Source of the DNA: a virus | Virus record (IMG/VR): IMGVR_UViG_3300024932_000048 | Location: 1 to 43,527 of that record | DNA: 43,527 nt | Reading direction: 5' to 3' (one strand) | Shown here: positions 16,960-23,764 of the stretch, in pieces | How the letters are laid out: each line of letters opens with the position of its first letter | How positions within the stretch are numbered: the stretch's first letter is position 1 | Position numbers and translations under genes: made by a program | The notes under the pieces: model-generated | The model's input: the letters and a program-made list of their open reading frames with translations, nothing else | Told to the model about the DNA's origin: nothing | Database searches by the model: none

Positions 16960-17927
16960 GACGCCACCGCATTATGGAAGTGATAGCCCGCCTCTTTAGC
17001 GATAATCAACTCGTCCAATTGCTCGACGACTTTAACGACTTGACCGCCCTTGACGCCTGTACCGGATTCCTGCCGCGTACTGGTTTGGCGATTGCCGAAT
17101 TCCGCAGTCAAGGCAAAAAACGGCTCAACGAAACCTTGCACAGACTGTACATTCCGTGAAACGCGCAAAAACGACGCATGATTACCCCACAATGGGACTT
17201 TACTGGCGGCTTGGCCTTTTTTAGCAGCATTGGCAAAGGTCTCGCCGACATGGATTTCATCCAGTTCCAGCAGATCGGCGACCGCTTGTTTGGTCAATAC
17301 GCCTTTAGCGGCCATTCCGCCTGCACCACTGGTACGGTTTAAGGCCATCGCCACCGCTTCAGGATGCATGCGTAAAAACCGCCACACACGCTTGTTAAAA
17401 ACCGCCACATTGGGCCTGACGATCATGCTGTCCAGCACCTCCAAAATCTGCGTAATGGGCGTAGAATTAGTATGATCAGACCATTGGTCGGTGCCGCTTA
17501 ACGTCGTCCGCAATCCCGCCTCATAGCTGTTTAAATCCTGATACAGATTGCTTACACGGCGCTCACGGCCAAGAGAGATCAAGATTGACAAGCCTGTTGT
17601 TGCGATGCTGAGCGGATCGAAGTTCGCACCGGCCGCCCGCGCAACATCAATATCTTTTTGCGGGATAAAATCCTCCAAGCCCCAGTCTTTTGTTCTCGCC
17701 GGTACATCATGTGCACCGAATTCCACCTGATTCGCTGCCGATTTACGGCCGATATGGGTATCAACCTCGGTAAACAGCACATCCGAATCCAGCTGCGTGT
17801 ACATAAACAATTCGGCCGGAACGGGAACCCGAGGGCAAACCTGATCGGCAATCATCCCGGTGGGGGATGTGGCCAGCGCGATCTGACTAAGCCGCGGTTG
17901 TACTTCAAAGGGATAATTAGTAGCCAT
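16956..17927 (-). CDS. Major capsid protein
   Basis: 323 residues, HK97-like by synteny. Shows a gpE/Mu-like capsid pattern: ADQVCPRVPVPAELFMYTQLD near the start, EFGAHDVPARTKDWGLEDFIP, then FNKRVWRFLRMHPEAVAMALN and a C-terminal KVVEQLDELIIAKEAGYHF strand-helix. It lies directly downstream of the decoration and protease/scaffold genes, as expected for a capsid assembled on a scaffold cleaved by the upstream protease. Confidence 0.88.
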   Translation of the reverse strand: MATNYPFEVQPRLSQIALATSPTGMIADQVCPRVPVPAELFMYTQLDSDVLFTEVDTHIGRKSAANQVEFGAHDVPARTKDWGLEDFIPQKDIDVARAAGANFDPLSIATTGLSILISLGRERRVSNLYQDLNSYEAGLRTTLSGTDQWSDHTNSTPITQILEVLDSMIVRPNVAVFNKRVWRFLRMHPEAVAMALNRTSGAGGMAAKGVLTKQAVADLLELDEIHVGETFANAAKKGQAASKVPLWGNHASFLRVSRNVQSVQGFVEPFFALTAEFGNRQTSTRQESGTGVKGGQVVKVVEQLDELIIAKEAGYHFHNAVAS

Positions 17928-17936
17928 GATATGTCC

Positions 17937-18308
17937 TTAACCTTGCATAACACTGGGTGCGATGCGCATCCAGATGACATCGTTTAAAACGCCGGATACG
18001 GTTGCGTACCCAGCAATATGCGTATTAACACCCGCCGCCGGAGCCGCCGTAACCGCCAGCCCGTTAGCATCGGAAGTCAATTTGTCGCCGCGCGTCACCG
18101 TGCCGCCTAAACGCACCTCGACACAATCGTCAACAATAATGTCGGCACGATCGCCCAATACGCCGCCGATATTGCCATTACCGCCGATAATCAAATCAGT
18201 TGGGCCGGCGGCTGGAACAACAACCCCGTCCGCTGCTCCGAATTTAATCAGCTGATACGGATCAGTATCTGCCCCCAGTGCATAATTGATAGATTCGCCT
18301 TCTCTCAT
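17937..18308 (-). CDS. Head decoration protein (DUF2190-like cement)
   Basis: 123 residues; beta-rich with GGNGNIGGVLGDRADIIVDD and RLGGTVTRGDKLTSDANGLAV, the typical pattern of phage capsid cement proteins of the DUF2190 type that stabilise the expanded shell. Start overlaps the protease/scaffold stop by 4 bp (ATGA) and the capsid gene follows after 9 bp. Confidence 0.8.
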   Translation of the reverse strand: MREGESINYALGADTDPYQLIKFGAADGVVVPAAGPTDLIIGGNGNIGGVLGDRADIIVDDCVEVRLGGTVTRGDKLTSDANGLAVTAAPAAGVNTHIAGYATVSGVLNDVIWMRIAPSVMQG

Positions 18309-18823
18309 GACTTCACCTTGTCCACATTGGCAGTAACGGCATCGACCGCATCAGCCGTGCTGATATGGATGCCGAATTCAAGTTGCTTGGCTTGATAAGC
18401 GACGGCCCGTTGCGCAATCGCTTTATCGCTGACCGCCTGGGCTTGCTTGTCATGACCGGCAATCTCGCCGAATTCCACTTGTTTAGGCAGCTTGGCTAAA
18501 AACTCTTTCCGGAACCAGTCCAGTCCGTTGATTTTAGTTTTAGCGTCGCCCTCGCCGAACTCGATCACATCGGCCGGTTTTTCAGCGGCCATAAAAGCCA
18601 CCAAGCCGTCTTTATCGCGCGGCAATATCTTGCCTTCGGTGATCAGTGATTCTACAAAGGCGCTCGTGGCGCTCAATTTTGTAGCAAACTCGATTTGCGC
18701 AAGCTTGGCTTCGCGCTGGCCGAACTCGGCTTCTTTGGCCGTCAGCTGCTCTTGTTGTGCAGCAATGTCTTGCTGCTTTTTATCTAGTTCCGCCTGTTTA
18801 GCGGCGATTTCTTCGGGGGTCAT
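18305..18823 (-). CDS. Nested scaffold protein from an internal start (gpZ-like)
   Basis: An in-frame ATG at 18823 within the protease gene is preceded by GGAG with a 5-base gap (complement at 18829-18832). It would yield a 172-residue protein starting MTPEEIAAKQAELDKKQQD, that is, exactly the coiled-coil scaffold portion without the protease. Mu makes gpZ and lambda makes Nu3 in this way. The start is seen in sequence; use is inferred. Confidence 0.6.
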   Translation of the reverse strand: MTPEEIAAKQAELDKKQQDIAAQQEQLTAKEAEFGQREAKLAQIEFATKLSATSAFVESLITEGKILPRDKDGLVAFMAAEKPADVIEFGEGDAKTKINGLDWFRKEFLAKLPKQVEFGEIAGHDKQAQAVSDKAIAQRAVAYQAKQLEFGIHISTADAVDAVTANVDKVKS

Positions 18824-19330
18824 AGTGGCTCCAGGGTTTGAGGGGGTAGCGGTATCGGCCTGCGCTGCGCTGCCGGTTGTTTCGGATTCGCCGAATTCGA
18901 TAATGATTGCATCGCCGCCATCTGCAAATTCCGGCGCAGCCAGCCCTTGTACGGCAGGCGGGTGCGCACCCAGAAAGCCCACATGACGCAGGTAATACAC
19001 GCCGGGGACGGGGTTGTTAGGACTATCGGGATGGTAAAAAGCGGCGGAGATTTTTGGGAACAACTTATCGTTGACCATTTGCCCGAAGGCCGGATAGACA
19101 TCTTTGGGGATCGCCGACAAAATGCCGTCGGCAAACGCCAACGAGGCTACCCAGCCAAATGCGGGGCTATCGGTCTGGGGATGACCGACCACCAACGGCG
19201 CATCTTTCAGCGCTGGGTCATAGGCCGTTGCGGTCGCAACAACATCGGCTTCGGAAAACGTCAGCGCATCACCACTCATCGTAGTGTGCGTGCCGGGCTT
19301 AAAAATTTGGATGAGGTTATTTTTTTTCAT
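18305..19330 (-). CDS. Mu gpI-like prohead protease with fused scaffold
   Basis: 341 residues from the ATG at 19330 (reading MKKNNLIQIFKPGTH, the usual family start); an ATG at 19351 adds seven residues. Residues about 1-150 are the Mu-like protease domain (APLVVGHPQTDSPAFGWVASL, YYLRHVGFLGAHPPAVQGL). Residues about 175-220 are a Gln/Glu/Lys-rich coiled coil, the scaffold part. It cleaves the scaffold and itself during head maturation. This is the first gene of the leftward late operon; no strong ribosome site is visible. Confidence 0.88.
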   Translation of the reverse strand: MKKNNLIQIFKPGTHTTMSGDALTFSEADVVATATAYDPALKDAPLVVGHPQTDSPAFGWVASLAFADGILSAIPKDVYPAFGQMVNDKLFPKISAAFYHPDSPNNPVPGVYYLRHVGFLGAHPPAVQGLAAPEFADGGDAIIIEFGESETTGSAAQADTATPSNPGATMTPEEIAAKQAELDKKQQDIAAQQEQLTAKEAEFGQREAKLAQIEFATKLSATSAFVESLITEGKILPRDKDGLVAFMAAEKPADVIEFGEGDAKTKINGLDWFRKEFLAKLPKQVEFGEIAGHDKQAQAVSDKAIAQRAVAYQAKQLEFGIHISTADAVDAVTANVDKVKS

Positions 19331-19364
19331 GGCGCTCAGTGTAGCGGCCATGAATGAACGGGGG

Positions 19365-19384
19365 CATCCGAAGTCGTTCGGAAG
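19365..19384. repeat. REP-like palindrome upstream of the late operon
   Basis: CATCCGAAGTCGTTCGGAAG, the second copy of the element at 12621-12640. It lies 14 bp upstream of the protease gene's first ATG, in the stretch 19352-19572 that has no other recognisable gene. Confidence 0.7.
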
Positions 19385-19572
19385 GGGATTTTAGCGGGGG
19401 ACGTGTGACACTATAGCAAAATACAACCTGAGCAACCAACGCAAATAAGGGTTCCGACCATTTATAAACGCGCAGACGGGGCGTTTAATCAATTAACGAT
19501 GCGATACAAGCGTTGAGGTTGATTTGCAGCTGTACGCGGTTTTACTTAGACCCAACCAACCCAGGAGACACC

Positions 19573-19794
19573 ATGACTATCCCATACGTTTCAGAACAAG
19601 TCGCTCATGAAAAAGCTCTGGCGCTGGCTGCCCAACTGGAGGGCTTAGCGATTAGCCAAGCGCTTTACATCCTCCAGGAACTCACCCCGCAGTTAATCAC
19701 CAATAGCCATCGTATTACCAAAGACGCCATTATCGCTGCTGGAGAGCAATTACTTTCTGGCGGCAATACGTGTCGGCGCATAACGCCCTGGTAA
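19573..19794 (+). CDS. Small cassette-type protein, function unknown
   Basis: 73 residues from the ATG at 19573 preceded by AGGAGACACC. Predicted mostly helical (HEKALALAAQLEGLAISQALYILQEL). The stop codon lies within the attC-like site at 19778-19864, the usual arrangement of an integron gene cassette. It is transcribed divergently from the late operon. No family recognised. Confidence 0.6.
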   Translation: MTIPYVSEQVAHEKALALAAQLEGLAISQALYILQELTPQLITNSHRITKDAIIAAGEQLLSGGNTCRRITPW

Positions 19795-19864
19795 AGGGCG
19801 CGCATGAATGAAACCGAACAACGCGCTGAACTTTAGGCGCGTCCCGTTGACCAGAGAGTTATAC
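19778..19864 (+). other. attC-like recombination site 1
   Basis: 87 bp. The 5' arm GCATAACGCCCTGGT... (19778-19803) is imperfectly complementary to the 3' arm ...GACCAGAGAGTTATAC (19836-19864); the arms align with single unpaired bases on one side only, like the extrahelical bases of attC. The R'' box is GCATAAC (the complement of the V. cholerae VCR core GTTATGC) and the R' box is GTTATAC with G^TT at 19858/19859. The terminal loop is 32 nt. No integrase gene is in the window. Confidence 0.65.
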
Positions 19865-19885
19865 CCAATACGCACAGGCAGAACT

Positions 19886-20035
19886 ATGAATAGAATCATC
19901 AACTGGATAAGAACCGGCGACGCAGAGTTAAATTATCCGCTGGACGATTATGATAGAGAACGTCATAAATTCCACTGGATCGCTCTGGTAGTGACTTTAG
20001 CGGCTTGGTTTTTTACTATTTACGCAATTGTATAA
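19886..20035 (+). CDS. Small single-pass membrane protein in an attC-bounded cassette
   Basis: 49 residues from the ATG at 19886. A charged N-terminal half (NWIRTGDAEL, DDYDRERHKFHW) is followed by one membrane segment, IALVVTLAAWFFTIYAIV, at the C-terminus. The stop TAA is part of the R'' box of attC site 2, and the gene starts 27 bp after the crossover point of site 1, so the segment 19859-20143 (285 bp) is a textbook-sized gene cassette. Confidence 0.6.
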   Translation: MNRIINWIRTGDAELNYPLDDYDRERHKFHWIALVVTLAAWFFTIYAIV

Positions 20036-20149
20036 CGCCATGTTCAGGCGACCGCCTGAGGAAAGACCTTAACAGCAAGATGAACTTTGAAACGCACATA
20101 TTTTAAACAGCGCTCGCGTCGGCGGGTCGCCTGCAACTAACTGTTAGGC
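20030..20149 (+). other. attC-like recombination site 2
   Basis: 120 bp. R'' GTATAAC at 20030-20036 and R' GTTAGGC (matches the consensus GTTRRRY) at 20143-20149. Inside, CAGGCGACC-GCC (20045-20056) pairs with GGCGGGTCGCCTG (20121-20133) with one extra base on one side. Loop 64 nt. Total length is within the range known for attC sites. Confidence 0.7.
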
Positions 20150-20155
20150 TTAACA

Positions 20156-20323
20156 ATGTCTCCAGAAGAATTTATTAAAAGAGCAAATAAGGCAAATAAT
20201 AACTTGGAAGAAATTGACCAGCTCTGCTATTTGTGGCTTGAGCAAAAAGCGGCTCAATGGCAAAAGAACGGCAGAATAGCTGTAGATGCGCTTCAAATAT
20301 TTAAACGCCTTACCGAAAATTAA
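20156..20323 (+). CDS. Small soluble protein, third cassette-like gene
   Basis: 55 residues from the ATG at 20156, only 12 bp after the crossover of attC site 2, beginning MSPEEFIKRANKANNN with WLEQKAAQWQKNGR in the middle. The base composition is richer in A than neighbouring phage genes. No clear attC follows; the sequence TAACGCG near 20336 may be the remnant of one, interrupted by REP-like hairpins. Function unknown. Confidence 0.5.
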   Translation: MSPEEFIKRANKANNNLEEIDQLCYLWLEQKAAQWQKNGRIAVDALQIFKRLTEN

Positions 20324-20408
20324 AGCGCAAGCCCCTAACGCGAAATAGGCACACAAACCGGCGTCTATCACAACAAACACACCGTTTTATGCAATAGTTG
20401 AAACGTTT

Positions 20409-20456
20409 GGGACGGGGTTGCAAACCCCGTCCCGCCCAGCCAACGCTGGAGCGTTG
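20409..20456. repeat. Two REP-like hairpins
   Basis: GGGACGGGGTT at 20409-20419 is inverted at 20423-20433 with a 3-nt loop; CAACGCT at 20441-20447 is inverted at 20450-20456. They occupy the gene-free gap 20324-20502 and look like dispersed bacterial repeats. The first is related in sequence to the GGACGGG hairpin at 16630-16652. Confidence 0.7.
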
Positions 20457-20502
20457 CGGGATGCATACGATACAACGATACATATTTTCTTTAGGAGACA
20501 CC

Positions 20503-20679
20503 ATGAACACACTCACCCCACAAGACAAACTCGAACTGGCTACACGAATCAACCAATTGATGGATGATTTCTTTGCCGAAAAACAATGTCGGCCGGATGA
20601 GGATGTATTGCTGCTGGCATTTCATGCCCGCGCTGACATCAGTACCCGACGCTGCCTATTAAGCAACCGGTTCGATTAG
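20503..20679 (+). CDS. Small protein, function unknown
   Basis: 58 residues from the ATG at 20503 with the leader TTTAGGAGACACC, nearly the same leader as the gene at 19573, suggesting related origin of the two small genes. Helical (DKLELATRINQLMDDFFAEKQ). Its last codons overlap the 3' end of the leftward gene 20659-20859, and the final residues look unselected. Confidence 0.45.
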   Translation: MNTLTPQDKLELATRINQLMDDFFAEKQCRPDEDVLLLAFHARADISTRRCLLSNRFD

Positions 20680-20859
20680 CCTCTTGAAAAGCTGATACAA
20701 ATAATTCACCAGCATTTCATAATCCGAGGTCTCCTTGTTAACGCAGGCGGCCTTAGCTTTGTAGGTAAGATCGCCCAACATCGCACTCTTGTTATGCGCC
20801 AGATCAGCGGCCGTCTGCGCCGCCAATTTCAATAGTTCAATTTGCGTTTGTTCGTTCAT
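20659..20859 (-). CDS. Small helical leftward protein, function unknown
   Basis: 66 residues (MNEQTQIELLKLAAQTAADLA...). The ATG at 20859 is chosen over 20865 because GAGAG is 7 bases from it but only 1 base from the other. It lies downstream of the leftward repressor gene and in the same direction, so it may be co-transcribed in the lysogen. No family recognised. Confidence 0.5.
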   Translation of the reverse strand: MNEQTQIELLKLAAQTAADLAHNKSAMLGDLTYKAKAACVNKETSDYEMLVNYLYQLFKRLIEPVA

Positions 20860-20955
20860 TATCATTCTCTCGGTTTGGGTTTGGCGGCAATGACCACTAT
20901 TGAATTAACAAGTGCGCTAGTTAAACGCTTAAGTTAAGTTGCTTAGTGGGGCGTT

Positions 20956-21348
20956 TTAAGCCCTTTTTTTCCTCCCTTGTTGCGTCTCATCCTTGTTGTC
21001 CGCTTTAGCGGCTATAAAGGCCATGCGTTTGATGGCCTCCTGATCCTCCTTGGCGCAATGCTCGACGTTATCCAGTAGCGCGGCTTGGTCGGGTCTGAGC
21101 ACCCGTGCCCCGGGCAAGGTTCCTGAAGAGATACCAGTCAGGATGTATTGCACGTCGGCACCGGCTGCGGCAAATGCGAACAAAACTTCTCCTCCTGGAA
21201 CTGCTATTCCTCTCTCGTATTTACCCCACATTTCCCTGCTAACACCACATAACTCGGCGGCCTCGGCCTGATTTAAGCCAAGATCTTTCCGTGCGGTTTT
21301 TAAGCGTTCAGCAGAATGCGATAAAAAGTTCTCATCAATATTTGACAT
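20956..21348 (-). CDS. Phage repressor, XRE-type (c repressor role)
   Basis: 130 residues with an HTH_3 domain at about residues 12-68 (RLKTARKDLGLNQAEAAELCGVSREMWGKYERG) and a short C-terminal region without a peptidase domain. It is divergent from the Ner-like gene across a 75-bp control region, which is where Mu-like phages keep c. It likely represses the early promoter and hence transposition in the lysogen. The basic C-terminus (GRKKRA) may add DNA contacts. Confidence 0.8.
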   Translation of the reverse strand: MSNIDENFLSHSAERLKTARKDLGLNQAEAAELCGVSREMWGKYERGIAVPGGEVLFAFAAAGADVQYILTGISSGTLPGARVLRPDQAALLDNVEHCAKEDQEAIKRMAFIAAKADNKDETQQGRKKRA

Positions 21349-21367
21349 AGATAACTTAAGTTCTCAT
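21326..21367. promoter_or_regulatory. Candidate c/ner operator region
   Basis: AACTTAAGTT (21353-21362) is a 10-bp palindrome just ahead of the repressor start, and AAGTTCTCAT occurs twice (21326-21335 and 21358-21367), 32 bp or about three helical turns apart. CTTAAGTT recurs beyond the other end of the repressor gene (20929-20936). Binding by the XRE repressor and/or Ner is inferred. Confidence 0.45.
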
Positions 21368-21423
21368 AATTAACACAACACGAACACAAACCAAACGCTG
21401 ACCAACTTTAACCGGAGCGAGTC

Positions 21424-21636
21424 ATGACAACACAAACACAAAAAACACCCGACGAGGTCAAAGCCGACTTTCTGGCCAAGGGCCTCACCATTTCCGGCTG
21501 GGCGCGATCCAACGGCTATAAGCCGCGCGAGGTCTCCCTAGTCCTAAACGGCCAAGTCAAAGGCCGTTACGGCAAAGGCCACGATATAGCCGTGGCCCTG
21601 GGCATTAAACCGCACCCCGACCAAGCCGCCGCTTAA
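21424..21636 (+). CDS. ner: Ner-like DNA-binding protein
   Basis: 70 residues. KADFLAKGLTISGWARSNGYKPREVSLVLNG is the Ner/Nlp-type helix-turn-helix pattern; Ner turns down early and repressor promoters during lytic growth in Mu. It is the first rightward gene after the divergent control region and has CCGGAGCGAGTC upstream. Length agrees with Mu Ner. Confidence 0.82.
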   Translation: MTTQTQKTPDEVKADFLAKGLTISGWARSNGYKPREVSLVLNGQVKGRYGKGHDIAVALGIKPHPDQAAA

Positions 21637-21690
21637 TACGTATCCCTACTTACGTCACTTTACCTAAATAAAACTACTGAGGACACCCCT

Positions 21691-22020
21691 ATGAGCACTA
21701 CCGATCAATCCCTAAAAAACACGCAGCTTTCCCCAGTGGATGCGAAAGCTATCTCCGATGCATTGATGCCTACTTATTTAGTAAACGCAAAGCGCCTGCA
21801 AGCTCTGCGTGACCAGATTGCCAGCCTTCGTCAGGGTGCGAGCTGCCCAGCTGATCCAGGTCTTTTGCCAGGGCTTCAAGGTTTACGTAGTCTTGCGCGG
21901 CCAGATGGTGCGCTAACGCCGTATACGCACTGCTTTGCACCGCCTGCGCCAGCGAAATTCGCGACATTTCGGCAAGCAGTTGTTCGGCTATGTTCGCGAT
22001 TTGTTCATTGGCATTCATAA
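21691..22020 (+). CDS. Early-operon protein, possibly truncated by an opposing gene
   Basis: 109-residue frame with GAGGACACCCCT before its ATG. The first 45 residues (MSTTDQSLKNTQLSPVDAKA, YLVNAKRLQALRDQIASLR) look like genuine protein; the rest is Pro/Leu/Arg-rich and looks unselected, exactly where the leftward gene 21770-22018 lies. Either the gene has been cut short by insertion or the pair truly overlap. Function unknown. Confidence 0.4.
   Translation: MSTTDQSLKNTQLSPVDAKAISDALMPTYLVNAKRLQALRDQIASLRQGASCPADPGLLPGLQGLRSLARPDGALTPYTHCFAPPAPAKFATFRQAVVRLCSRFVHWHS
21770..22018 (-). CDS. Leftward helical protein overlapping an early gene
   Basis: 82 residues from the ATG at 22018 with GAGAGAG upstream. 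Helical throughout (NEQIANIAEQLLAEMSRISLAQA, YVNLEALAKDLDQLGS). Opposes the early operon and lies almost wholly inside the 21691-22020 frame; the protein-like composition favours this strand for most of the overlap. Start MN.E.QI resembles the leftward gene at 20659-20859. Function unknown. Confidence 0.5.
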   Translation of the reverse strand: MNANEQIANIAEQLLAEMSRISLAQAVQSSAYTALAHHLAAQDYVNLEALAKDLDQLGSSHPDEGWQSGHAELAGALRLLNK

Positions 22021-22063
22021 AGCTCTCTCATTTTTTAAAAGTTAATTTACCGAGGATTTAGCC

Positions 22064-22393
22064 ATGCCCCAACAACACAACACCCCAAGCCTGCCCAAAG
22101 TAATGCATGTCCGATTTCTGGAGATTATCGCCAGCGACATCAACGACCTGATCAACCGTAAAGCAGATAAACCGCTGTTAAAAGCCAATCTCCGTGTATT
22201 GCGCGGCCTAATCAGTAGCTTGGCGCTCGCTTACGCCGATCAATACTGCGAGCGTTCTCAGTATTTTTCGCCGCAGCTTGAACAACTCAGATCGCTCTTG
22301 CCCAACGCCATCGATGACCAGGTGGACTGGCTGAGCGCCCTACTTGCCGCGCAGCAATTTGTAGCTCGCGAATTAGACCAGATTAAGGAGTAA
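22064..22393 (+). CDS. Early-operon protein, function unknown
   Basis: 109 residues, all-helical (RFLEIIASDINDLINRKADK, RVLRGLISSLALAYADQY, VDWLSALLAAQQFVARELDQIKE). A GAGG-type site precedes the ATG. Lies in the ner-to-A interval where transposable phages carry variable small genes. No family recognised. Confidence 0.6.
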   Translation: MPQQHNTPSLPKVMHVRFLEIIASDINDLINRKADKPLLKANLRVLRGLISSLALAYADQYCERSQYFSPQLEQLRSLLPNAIDDQVDWLSALLAAQQFVARELDQIKE

Positions 22394-22398
22394 TCAAC

Positions 22399-22554
22399 AT
22401 GCCCCAACCCAGCGCAACCCCATTACAAACTGCCCAAGCCAAGCAATTGGCCGCCCGGCGCAAAATCCAGAATCTACCCCAACAGCCGCCAAGAGCCGCG
22501 CTACCGGATACTATCAACTGGCACGACCACTACCTAAAACGGGTGGCGAAATGA
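22399..22554 (+). CDS. Small basic early protein
   Basis: 51 residues from the ATG at 22399, preceded by AAGGAGTAATCAAC (the stop region of the previous gene supplies the ribosome site). Gln/Pro/Arg-rich (AKQLAARRKIQNLPQQPPRA) ending WHDHYLKRVAK. Its stop overlaps the next start as ATGA, arguing that it is really translated. Function unknown. Confidence 0.5.
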   Translation: MPQPSATPLQTAQAKQLAARRKIQNLPQQPPRAALPDTINWHDHYLKRVAK

Positions 22555-22982
22555 GCACAGCGCATAATGCCTTAGGCTTTTCGCCTGACGATGCCGTTAT
22601 TGGCAATAACGCTAAAGCCAGCCCTGATGTTATGGATATGGTAGAGCGCATGGTTCAAGAGGGCACGCGCAAAAATGGACGCCGGATCACGAGTCACCGG
22701 GAGGCTTTGCGAGTTGTGCAAGACGTTTTTGCCATGACACAACATCCATCTCACGAAATCCCTTGGGTTCACCCTTCGAGTAATCATCAAGCCACTCCTG
22801 TAGCTCACGAATCGCCATCTCTGCATGCTCAGCCGGAAAAGCCTGCATTAGTACACCGACCAGTGCATTTAGCTTCCAGATATAGCCTGAGTCGCTTTCC
22901 TGTACCCGCTCCAGTTCGTCGATTCTATCGAGCAATGGCTGCTGGGCTTTTTCAATTTCGTGCTGTATGGCGGCAAGAATGA
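22551..22982 (+). CDS. Early protein with a segment resembling the transposase N-terminus
   Basis: 143-residue frame coupled (ATGA) to the gene before it. Residues about 30-62, MVQEGTRKNGRRITSHREALRVV, resemble residues 79-100 of the MuA-like transposase here (MEGYRKNNRKITSLKEAIQVL), a DNA-binding part of that protein. The second half looks unselected and overlaps the leftward gene 22687-22992. The true C-terminus is uncertain. Confidence 0.5.
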   Translation: MSTAHNALGFSPDDAVIGNNAKASPDVMDMVERMVQEGTRKNGRRITSHREALRVVQDVFAMTQHPSHEIPWVHPSSNHQATPVAHESPSLHAQPEKPALVHRPVHLASRYSLSRFPVPAPVRRFYRAMAAGLFQFRAVWRQE

Positions 22983-22992
22983 TCGGATTCAT
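22687..22992 (-). CDS. Leftward coiled-coil protein overlapping an early gene
   Basis: 101 residues from the ATG at 22992 with GGGGAAA upstream. Residues 1-35 are a helical coiled coil (AIQHEIEKAQQPLLDRIDELERV); the middle reads HAEMAIRELQEWLDDYSKG. Protein-like composition across its length. It is divergent from the gene at 23104 and convergent with 22551. Function unknown; expression in the lysogen is possible since it runs with the repressor's direction. Confidence 0.55.
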   Translation of the reverse strand: MNPIILAAIQHEIEKAQQPLLDRIDELERVQESDSGYIWKLNALVGVLMQAFPAEHAEMAIRELQEWLDDYSKGEPKGFREMDVVSWQKRLAQLAKPPGDS

Positions 22993-23103
22993 CGTGTTTC
23001 CCCAAGTTGATTTAAGTCGGGGTTATTTTCGCATTGTGCAACGCCGTCGCGATATATGCAAGATTGGTTTTTGTTTGGAAGCCGCTCAGGAGTGCTATCC
23101 CCA

Positions 23104-23580
23104 ATGAGCCAGCGAAATTGGAAACGGACGCAACCCCGCGATTTACGGGACGCGATGGACTTATGCCTGGAATACGCGAAGGTCAAGCATAACCGTTCCG
23201 TTGACACCGTTGCTGACCTGATGAGCTTAGCCAGCAAATGGACGCTGTATAAGTGGATACAGGAAGCCAGCATGCCGGCCCGATCGATAAAAGGCTTTGA
23301 ACACGCCTGCGGCATTGATTACGTCAGCCGCTGGTTGGCGATGAGCGGCAATAAGCTGGTGATCGATATACCCAAAGGTCGCAAAGGCGGGCCGGAGGAC
23401 ATTCAGGCACTGCAATCCGCCAGCCATGACGCGATCGGAGCCCTGATGAAATTTTACGAGGATAAAAGCAACGCCGAGGAAACTTTGGCAGCACTACAAA
23501 CCGCCTTGGAGCGCATGGCTTGGCACAAGGGCAATGTTGAAAAATATAGGCAGCCAGAGCTGCCGTTTGATGAGGAGTAA
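23104..23580 (+). CDS. Conserved early protein of Mu-like phages, function unknown
   Basis: 158 residues from the ATG at 23104 (AGGAG upstream); the frame extends to 23056 but the added residues look non-coding. Contains a probable HTH-like part (HNRSVDTVADLMSLASKWTLYKWIQEASMPA) and a long C-terminal helix (DKSNAEETLAALQTALERMAWHKG). I recall similar proteins between ner and A in transposable phages of Gammaproteobacteria. Stop overlaps the next start (TAATG). Confidence 0.65.
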   Translation: MSQRNWKRTQPRDLRDAMDLCLEYAKVKHNRSVDTVADLMSLASKWTLYKWIQEASMPARSIKGFEHACGIDYVSRWLAMSGNKLVIDIPKGRKGGPEDIQALQSASHDAIGALMKFYEDKSNAEETLAALQTALERMAWHKGNVEKYRQPELPFDEE

Positions 23581-23762
23581 TGGCTATGAATAAAGATGAT
23601 TTGGCATACGCACTCGCTAAACAGCTACCGAGCATGGAGCGGGGCTTTGAGATCGCTACTTCTTACGGCACGTTTACCATTGAAGCCGAGGATTCCGCCC
23701 CGGTCATTAAAGCGCTGACCAAAATACTGGCACGCAAACTGGCCACATTGGCAAAGGCTTAA
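23580..23762 (+). CDS. Small early protein, function unknown
   Basis: 60 residues (second in-frame ATG at 23586 is also possible). One helix, one beta pair (FEIATSYGTFTIEAED), then a C-terminal helix. Translationally coupled upstream and 2 bp from the gene downstream. Confidence 0.6.
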   Translation: MAMNKDDLAYALAKQLPSMERGFEIATSYGTFTIEAEDSAPVIKALTKILARKLATLAKA

Positions 23763-23764
23763 GC

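Noticed and set aside
19428-19520. attC-like site before the first cassette gene
   Set aside because: CAACC...GGTTG segments are present but core boxes do not fit and complementarity is poor.
20333-20403. Third attC site after the gene at 20156-20323
   Set aside because: A TAAC-type box is present but the arms do not pair convincingly and no GTTRRRY box is found; at best a degenerate remnant.
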